This document shows, in pieces, positions 59,920 through 64,000 of a DNA stretch of 64,000 bases; position 1 is the stretch's first letter, and each line of letters starts with the position of its first letter. The notes beneath the pieces are model-generated. The model did not search any database, was not told where the DNA came from, and saw nothing but the letters and a program-made list of their open reading frames with translations. The stretch is from Halorubrum sp. DM2 (GTDB taxonomy: Archaea; Halobacteriota; Halobacteria; Halobacteriales; Haloferacaceae). The position numbers were made by a program, and so were the translations under genes. The stretch spans positions 2,927,773 to 2,991,772 of the forward strand of contig NZ_LR594487.1 of the NCBI RefSeq assembly GCF_901686465.1, read 5' to 3'.

Positions 59920-61110
59920 TCACCAGTCGTACTCGTCTCGGGGGTCGACCGCGTCGCGCTCGCGGTCGAACACGTGCTCGCCGTCGACGAAGACGTGTCG
60001 CGTCCGGCTGTCGTTCTCGTAGAAAACCCCGTCCCAGACCGCCACGTCGGCGTCGGTGCCGGGCTCCAGCGTGCCGACGCGGTCGTCGATCCCGAGGATC
60101 TCCGCCGGGTACCGCGTCACCGCCTCAAGCGCCTCCTCGGCGGGGAACCCCTCGCGGACCGCGAGCCCGACGCAGACGTCGAGGTGCTGTTGGGGGAGCA
60201 CGGGCGCGTCCGTCTGGATCGCGACCTTTACGCCCGCCTCGCGGAGGATCGCCGGCGTCTCGAAGGTGATGTTTCGGAGCTCGTACTTCGCGCCCGAGTA
60301 CAGCGACGGGCCGACGATCGCGGGCACGTCGCGCTCCGCGAACTCCTCGGCGATCAGGTGGCCCTCGGTCGCGTGTTCGATTGAGAGCGACTCGATCCCG
60401 AACTCCTCGGCGATCCGGAAGACCGTCATGATGTCGTCGCTGCGGTGCGCGTGAACGCGGAGCGGAAGCCCCTCGGTGAGCACCCGCGCGAGGTTCTCCA
60501 TGCCGAGGTCGCGCTCGAACGGCTCGCCCTCGTTGCGGGCGTGTTCGCGCCGGTCGACGTAGTCTTCGGCCTCCATCAGCGCCTCGCGGAGCGTGGCCGC
60601 GACGCCGGGCCGCGTCGACGGCTGGCGGCCCTGCTCCTCGCCGTGGAAGCGCTTCGGGTTCTCGCCCATCGCGGCCTTCATCCCGTCTTCGCGGATCAGC
60701 ATCTCGTCGGCGGTCAGCCCGTGGGTCTTCATCGAACAGATGATCCCGCCGATCACGTTGCCGGACCCCATCCGCGCCGACACCGAGGTCACGCCGTTCT
60801 GGAACGCGTGTTTCAGCTCCTCGTCGCGGGGGTGGAAGCCGTCGAGCGCGTTGACGTGCGGGGTGACCGCCGCGGTCCCCTCGTTGACGTCGCCGTCCTC
60901 CGGCTCGCCCCACTCGGCCATGCCGGCGTGGCTGTGCGCGTCGACCAGCCCCGGCGTGACGTGGTGGCCCGAGACGTCGATCACGGTCGCTTCCGCGGGC
61001 GGCTCGCCCTCCTCGACGGAGACGATCTCGCTGTCGTCGATGACGACGGTGGCGTCGATCGTTCCCCGCTCCGTTGCCGTGTGGACGGTCCCGCCGACGA
61101 GCGCGTACAT
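59920..61110 (-). CDS. Amidohydrolase (imidazolonepropionase-like)
   Basis: The 396-residue metal-dependent hydrolase has GLVDAHSHAGMAEWGEPEDG (HxH, about 54-73), a bridging or second-shell segment LPLRVHAHRSDDIMTVFRIA, LSIEHATEGHLIAEEFAERD and the late Asp in AIQTDAPVLPQQHL. Flanking beta domains start MYALVGGTVHTATERGTIDA and end DADVAVWDGVFYENDSRTRH. Related enzymes include imidazolonepropionase and prolidase-like amidohydrolases. Substrate unknown. TATA-like ACCGTTTAGTACC is about 28 nt upstream. Confidence 0.85.
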   Translation of the reverse strand: MYALVGGTVHTATERGTIDATVVIDDSEIVSVEEGEPPAEATVIDVSGHHVTPGLVDAHSHAGMAEWGEPEDGDVNEGTAAVTPHVNALDGFHPRDEELKHAFQNGVTSVSARMGSGNVIGGIICSMKTHGLTADEMLIREDGMKAAMGENPKRFHGEEQGRQPSTRPGVAATLREALMEAEDYVDRREHARNEGEPFERDLGMENLARVLTEGLPLRVHAHRSDDIMTVFRIAEEFGIESLSIEHATEGHLIAEEFAERDVPAIVGPSLYSGAKYELRNITFETPAILREAGVKVAIQTDAPVLPQQHLDVCVGLAVREGFPAEEALEAVTRYPAEILGIDDRVGTLEPGTDADVAVWDGVFYENDSRTRHVFVDGEHVFDRERDAVDPRDEYDW

Positions 61111-61268
61111 GGAACGAGGTTTCGCGGGGCGGTACTAAACGGTCAGGGCTGCGGCCGGTCGAACCGGTGACCGTCGCTGGGAGCCGACGGGTTTTCGCAT
61201 CTGCCGCTCGCGGAGTCACGGCGATCAGCGGAGGGTCGCGGTCGCTCTAAGAGAAGTAAAAATCGGAT

Positions 61269-61290
61269 GGGCGTACAGGACTGAACCGCA
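61269..61290 (-). other. Degenerate copy of the tRNA-Arg 3' end
   Basis: On the plus strand GGGCGTACAGGACTGAACC at 61269-61287 matches GGGCGCTACAGGATTTGAACC at 61379-61399, the T-arm and acceptor 3' half of tRNA-Arg, with three single-base gaps and one substitution over about 24 positions. It lies about 90 bases beyond the tRNA end in the same direction. This is the pattern left by tRNA-directed integration or by decay of a tRNA duplicate. Confidence 0.5.
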
Positions 61291-61319
61291 GTCTTACGCT
61301 CGCTCCGCTCGCTTCACTC

Positions 61320-61333
61320 CTGATTCAAATCCC
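61320..61333 (-). repeat. 14-bp motif 3' of tRNA-Arg
   Basis: Minus-strand GGGATTTGAATCAG begins 44 nt after the tRNA-Arg 3' end. It is identical to 15230-15243 after tRNA-Ser, in the same orientation to transcription and at a 3-nt difference in spacing. Confidence 0.7.
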
Positions 61334-61377
61334 TCTACCCAGTTTCGTTACTCGCCGTTCGGCTCGTGGCAGAAACA

Positions 61378-61452
61378 TGGGCGCTACAGGATTTGAACCC
61401 GTGGCAACTTGGTCCGAAGCCAAGCACTCTGTCCAAACTGAGCTAAGCGCCC
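61378..61452 (-). tRNA. tRNA-Arg (anticodon TCG)
   Basis: On the minus strand the acceptor GGGCGCT (61452-61446) pairs with AGCGCCC (61385-61379), discriminator A at 61378. The D arm is GCTC-AGTTTGGACA-GAGT with one G/T pair. The anticodon stem CTTGG/CCAAG holds loop CTTCGGA with TCG, reading CGA/CGN. The T arm is ACGGG-TTCAAAT-CCTGT. CCA is not encoded. A TTAA box lies about 30 nt upstream (61479-61485). Confidence 0.96.
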
Positions 61453-61785
61453 GTATCCGGAGTTACTTCCGAGACCGTGTTAAGTCCCGCGATTCGAAAT
61501 CGGCGTCGCGCAGCCCGTCGGTCTACGGCTCGTTCCCGCCGGTCGATCGATTCGCGGATGTGACACGTCAGTCCCCCACAGCGGCGTTTTCTCCCGGTTT
61601 TGCGACCGAATCGGGCGGCTGAACGGTCGCGGAGGCACGCGGAGACGCGGAGCGGGCCTACGAGGGGCGATCAAAAAGAATATTATTCGGAGCGGGCATG
61701 TTTCGGTAGTAGATGTGTCCTGGTCGTACGGCCTCACAGCCGAACGAGCGGCTCGCGCCGACGTCGTCGCCCCCGAGGTGCGTCC
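61453..61785. other. 333-bp intergenic region
   Basis: It carries the tRNA-Arg promoter (minus TTAAC near 61478-61484) and, near 61672-61690, an A/T-rich AAAAAGAATATTATTC box for the plus-strand gene at 61786. About 80 bases separate that box from the start codon, so the next gene has a leader. No other feature is seen. Confidence 0.5.
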
Positions 61786-62385
61786 ATGTATGAGTTGACG
61801 CCGCAGTTCGACGCCGAGGTCGACCCCGGGACCAACATCCTGTTGACCGGTCCGCCGCTCAGCGGGAAGCGGTCGATGATGATGGACATCCTCGCCGCGG
61901 GGACCGACCGCGACGAGGGGGCCATCGTGGTCACCACGAAGGACGGTGCCGACCGGGTTCTCCGCGACTACGAGAAGCGGACGCCGTACGAGGGGAAACC
62001 CGTCGCAGTCGTCGACTGCGTCACGCGCCAGCAGGGCGGTGAGACGCGGGAGTCCGACCGGATCAAGTACGCCTCCTCGCCGGTGGACATGACCGGCATC
62101 GGGATCAAGCTCTCGGAGTTCCTTCAGGCGTTCGGCGACCGGGGCATCGAGCGGAACCGCGTGATGGTCCACTCGCTGTCGACGCTGCTGATGTACTCGG
62201 ACCTCCAGACCGTGTTCCGGTTCCTCCACGTGTTCACGGGACGCGTCCAGAGCGTCGACGGGCTGGGGCTGTTCAGCATCGACTCGACGGCCCACGACGA
62301 TCAGGCGATGAACACGCTCAAACAGCTGTTCGACGGGATCATCACCGTCACCGAGGACGGCGAGCCGGACATCCGGCTCGCCTGA
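61786..62385 (+). CDS. RecA/RadA-fold protein with deviant P-loop
   Basis: The 199-residue protein begins MYELTPQFDAEVDPGTNILL, then TGPPLSGKRSMMMDILAAGT. The Walker A is GPPLSGKR (22-29) with Arg where Ser/Thr binds Mg, unusual for a phosphotransferase. It continues AIVVTTKDGADRVLRDYEKR and NRVMVHSLSTLLMYSDLQTV and ends in a short strand FDGIITVTEDG. It resembles the RAD55/KaiC-like haloarchaeal proteins that are paired with transcription or signalling genes. ATP binding without hydrolysis is plausible. Confidence 0.68.
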   Translation: MYELTPQFDAEVDPGTNILLTGPPLSGKRSMMMDILAAGTDRDEGAIVVTTKDGADRVLRDYEKRTPYEGKPVAVVDCVTRQQGGETRESDRIKYASSPVDMTGIGIKLSEFLQAFGDRGIERNRVMVHSLSTLLMYSDLQTVFRFLHVFTGRVQSVDGLGLFSIDSTAHDDQAMNTLKQLFDGIITVTEDGEPDIRLA

Positions 62386-62453
62386 CCGGTCGGCCGCGCG
62401 CGGCTCTCGCCGCGGGGGATCCGCTTAATCGGATCGCGCTCGAAGCGTCGTCT

Positions 62454-62882
62454 ATGCTCATCACCGACGACGAGGGACTCGACCGCCTGCTCGACGCGGA
62501 GACGATCGCCGTCGTCGGCTGCTCGACGACGCCCGGCAAGGCCGCCCACGACGTACCCGCGTACCTCCAAGAGCACGGCTACCGCGTGATCCCGGTGAAC
62601 CCCTACGCGGACGAGATACTCGGCGAGCGAGCGTACGACGCGGTCGGCGACGTCGAGGAGACGATCGACCTCGTCGACGTGTTCCGCCCGAGCGAGGAGG
62701 TGCCGGAGATACTCGACGCCGTCCGCGAGCGACACGCCTCGCGCGGCGACGCGGGCGCGGCGTGGCTCCAACTCGGGATCAGCCACGACGAGGCGGCCAC
62801 GAACGCGGCGGCCGACGGGATCGACGTGGTCCAAGACCGGTGTATCAAGGTCGAACACGGTCGCCTGCGCGGCGAAAAATAA
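62454..62882 (+). CDS. CoA-binding protein (YccU-like)
   Basis: The 142-residue protein has TIAVVGCSTTPGKAAHDVPA (about 17-36), YLQEHGYRVIPVNPYADEIL, DLVDVFRPSEEVPEILDAV and AWLQLGISHDEAATNAAADG, the CoA-binding Rossmann domain pattern of the YccU family. It may bind CoA or acyl-CoA as a regulator. TATA-like GCTTAATCGG lies about 27 nt upstream. Stop is followed 21 bases later by the minus-strand cysteine synthase. Confidence 0.86.
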   Translation: MLITDDEGLDRLLDAETIAVVGCSTTPGKAAHDVPAYLQEHGYRVIPVNPYADEILGERAYDAVGDVEETIDLVDVFRPSEEVPEILDAVRERHASRGDAGAAWLQLGISHDEAATNAAADGIDVVQDRCIKVEHGRLRGEK

Positions 62883-62903
62883 ACGCTGGCGGCGTCGGCG
62901 CGG

Positions 62904-63884
62904 CTACCCTTCCCACTCCTCGAAGCTCCGGTAGACGCCCTTCGAGAGGTAGCGCTCGGAGGAGTCGCAGAAGACGGTGACGACCGTCTCGTGCGGCGCG
63001 TCGATCTCGCCGTCCCGGATGTCGCGGGCGACGCGCTTTGCGGCGAGCGAGTTCGCGGCCGCCGAGGAGGCGACGAGCTGCCCCTCCTCGGCCGCGAGCC
63101 GTCCCATCTCCTCGTGGACGTCGCGGTCGTCGATCGCTTGGATCTCGTCGACGAGGTCGGGGTCGAACAGCTCGTTCGTGTCGATGTCGTGGGTGCCGAT
63201 CCCCTCCGTCTTGTACTCCCCGTGTTCGACGTCCTCGCCGAAGAACTCGCGGTACGCGGAGCCGGCCGGCTCGACCGCGGTGACGTGGGTGTCCGCGTCT
63301 GCCTCCCGGAAGTAGCGGGCCACGCCCATCAGCGTCCCAGCGGTGCCGCAGCCGGCGACGACCGCGCCCACCTCGCCGTCGAGCGCCTCGTCGATCTCGG
63401 GGGCGGTCGTCTCGTAGTGCGCCTCGGCGTTGAGGGGGTTCGAGAACTGCTGGGGGACGACCGCGTCGTCGAGTTCCTCCGCGATCTCGTGGGCGCGCTC
63501 GATGGCGAGCTCCATCCCGTCCTTGCTCGGGGTGTTCACGACCTCCGCGCCGAGCGCGCGCATGAGCTGCTGTTTCTCCACCGAGAAGCGCTCGGGGACG
63601 ACGAAGATCGCGTTCAGGCCGAGCTGCCCCGCCGCGACCGCGATCCCGATGCCGGTGTTGCCGGCGGTCGGCTCGATCACGGTGCCGCCCTCGCCCACGT
63701 CGCCGCGCTCTAACATTCGTTCGAGCATGTACTTCCCGATGCGGTCCTTGATGCTCGCGCCGGGGTTGAACGACTCCAGCTTGGCGTACACCGGAACGGC
63801 GTCGGGCGAGTCGTGGACGCGGACGAGCGGGGTCTCGCCGATCGTCTCCACCACCGACGAGAGGGGCTCCGCGTGAGTGGTCAT
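62904..63884 (-). CDS. cysK: Cysteine synthase-like PLP enzyme
   Basis: The 326-residue PLP enzyme has the Lys46 site in SFNPGASIKDRIGKYM, the PLP phosphate loop VIEPTAGNTGIGIAVAAGQ, and the Gly-rich GAVVAGCGTAGTLMGVARY, with EGIGTHDID. It makes cysteine from O-acetylserine and sulphide; the closely related cystathionine beta-synthase is an alternative. The start at 63884 (MTTHAEPLS) is preferred over 63923, whose 13 extra residues have no family match. Confidence 0.88.
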   Translation of the reverse strand: MTTHAEPLSSVVETIGETPLVRVHDSPDAVPVYAKLESFNPGASIKDRIGKYMLERMLERGDVGEGGTVIEPTAGNTGIGIAVAAGQLGLNAIFVVPERFSVEKQQLMRALGAEVVNTPSKDGMELAIERAHEIAEELDDAVVPQQFSNPLNAEAHYETTAPEIDEALDGEVGAVVAGCGTAGTLMGVARYFREADADTHVTAVEPAGSAYREFFGEDVEHGEYKTEGIGTHDIDTNELFDPDLVDEIQAIDDRDVHEEMGRLAAEEGQLVASSAAANSLAAKRVARDIRDGEIDAPHETVVTVFCDSSERYLSKGVYRSFEEWEG

Positions 63885-64000
63885 GGTCCGGCAAAGGTTG
63901 CCGCGGGATTTGTGTGTTGCCATCGCTTCGTCCGGATCCGCGGCTCCGGGGCGGCGGCGTGACTTGCCGGGAGTCGGTCCCGGAGCGCGCCGCGGCCGAC
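63885..64000. other. Intergenic DNA to the window end
   Basis: It holds the upstream region of the cysteine synthase gene. Minus-strand ACACAAATCCCG and AACCTTTGCC are weak promoter candidates. No protein gene is supported in the 116 bases. Confidence 0.4.

Noticed and set aside
1-64000. CRISPR arrays, insertion sequences or prophage genes
   Set aside because: No regularly spaced short repeats, transposase motifs or terminal inverted repeats with target duplications were seen. The only multi-copy DNA is the three structured elements, the 14-mers beside the tRNAs and the tgtA tandem repeat.

Overview
The window is chromosomal DNA of a halophilic archaeon, most likely a Halorubrum-like member of the Haloferacales. 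The DNA is very GC-rich and third codon positions are almost all G or C. Predicted proteins are strongly acidic, with Asp/Glu-rich insertions. Many genes have an A/T-rich TATA-type box 25-30 nt before the start codon with no room for a leader. Archaeal markers include ribosomal protein eS6, archaeosine tRNA-guanine transglycosylase, an S10 paralogue and a fused siroheme decarboxylase (alternative haem pathway). There is no transposase, integrase, CRISPR array or rRNA. About 64 protein genes and two tRNAs fill the window, and ATGA or GTGA 4-base overlaps are frequent.

Layout. 0-4.2 kb: trpDFEG operon with a palindrome at its promoter. 4.2-10.9 kb: MoaB-type protein, a DUF7124-like protein, a flavoprotein reductase, DUF1684, AI-2E-type permease, TspO, GNAT. 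10.9-18.3 kb: methyltransferase, AAA ATPase with a His-rich tail, isopentenyl-diphosphate isomerase, tRNA-Ser, superoxide dismutase, a P-loop ATPase pair and a PUA/EVE-like protein. 18.3-26.2 kb: pterin dehydratase, second DUF7124 copy, BtpA-like protein, deaminase/PfkB kinase pair, HPP-Usp membrane protein, GMC oxidoreductase, PHP phosphoesterase. 26.3-33.8 kb: two moeA genes, thioesterase, M23-like peptidase plus histidine kinase, lipoate-ligase-like protein. 33.8-41 kb: eS6, then ahbAB-cysG(N)-hemA for tetrapyrrole synthesis, a Nif3-like protein and tgtA. 41-50 kb: S10 paralogue, two unlinked nucleotide/nuclease-type genes, and a divergent lactate module (D-lactate dehydrogenase-type flavoprotein against lutC-lutBA). 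50-64 kb: small haloarchaeal proteins, radical SAM enzyme, a 26-codon leader ORF before an MFS transporter, an AddAB-like helicase/nuclease pair, amidohydrolase, tRNA-Arg, RecA-fold protein, CoA-binding protein and cysteine synthase.

The most unusual signal is non-coding. Three copies of a 240-310 bp element (11565-11814 inverted; 16164-16473; 38107-38423) occupy the three longest intergenic gaps. Each copy has three successive inverted repeats whose arms differ between copies but remain complementary, while the unpaired blocks are nearly identical. That is the signature of a selected hairpin structure in DNA or RNA. Other points worth following are the 14-bp motif found about 42 nt 3' of both tRNA genes with a degenerate tRNA-Arg 3'-end copy nearby, the AddAB-like operon, a Cas4/AddB-like stand-alone nuclease candidate, and the coupled leader ORF.

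All functional names come from motif recognition by eye; no database search was run.
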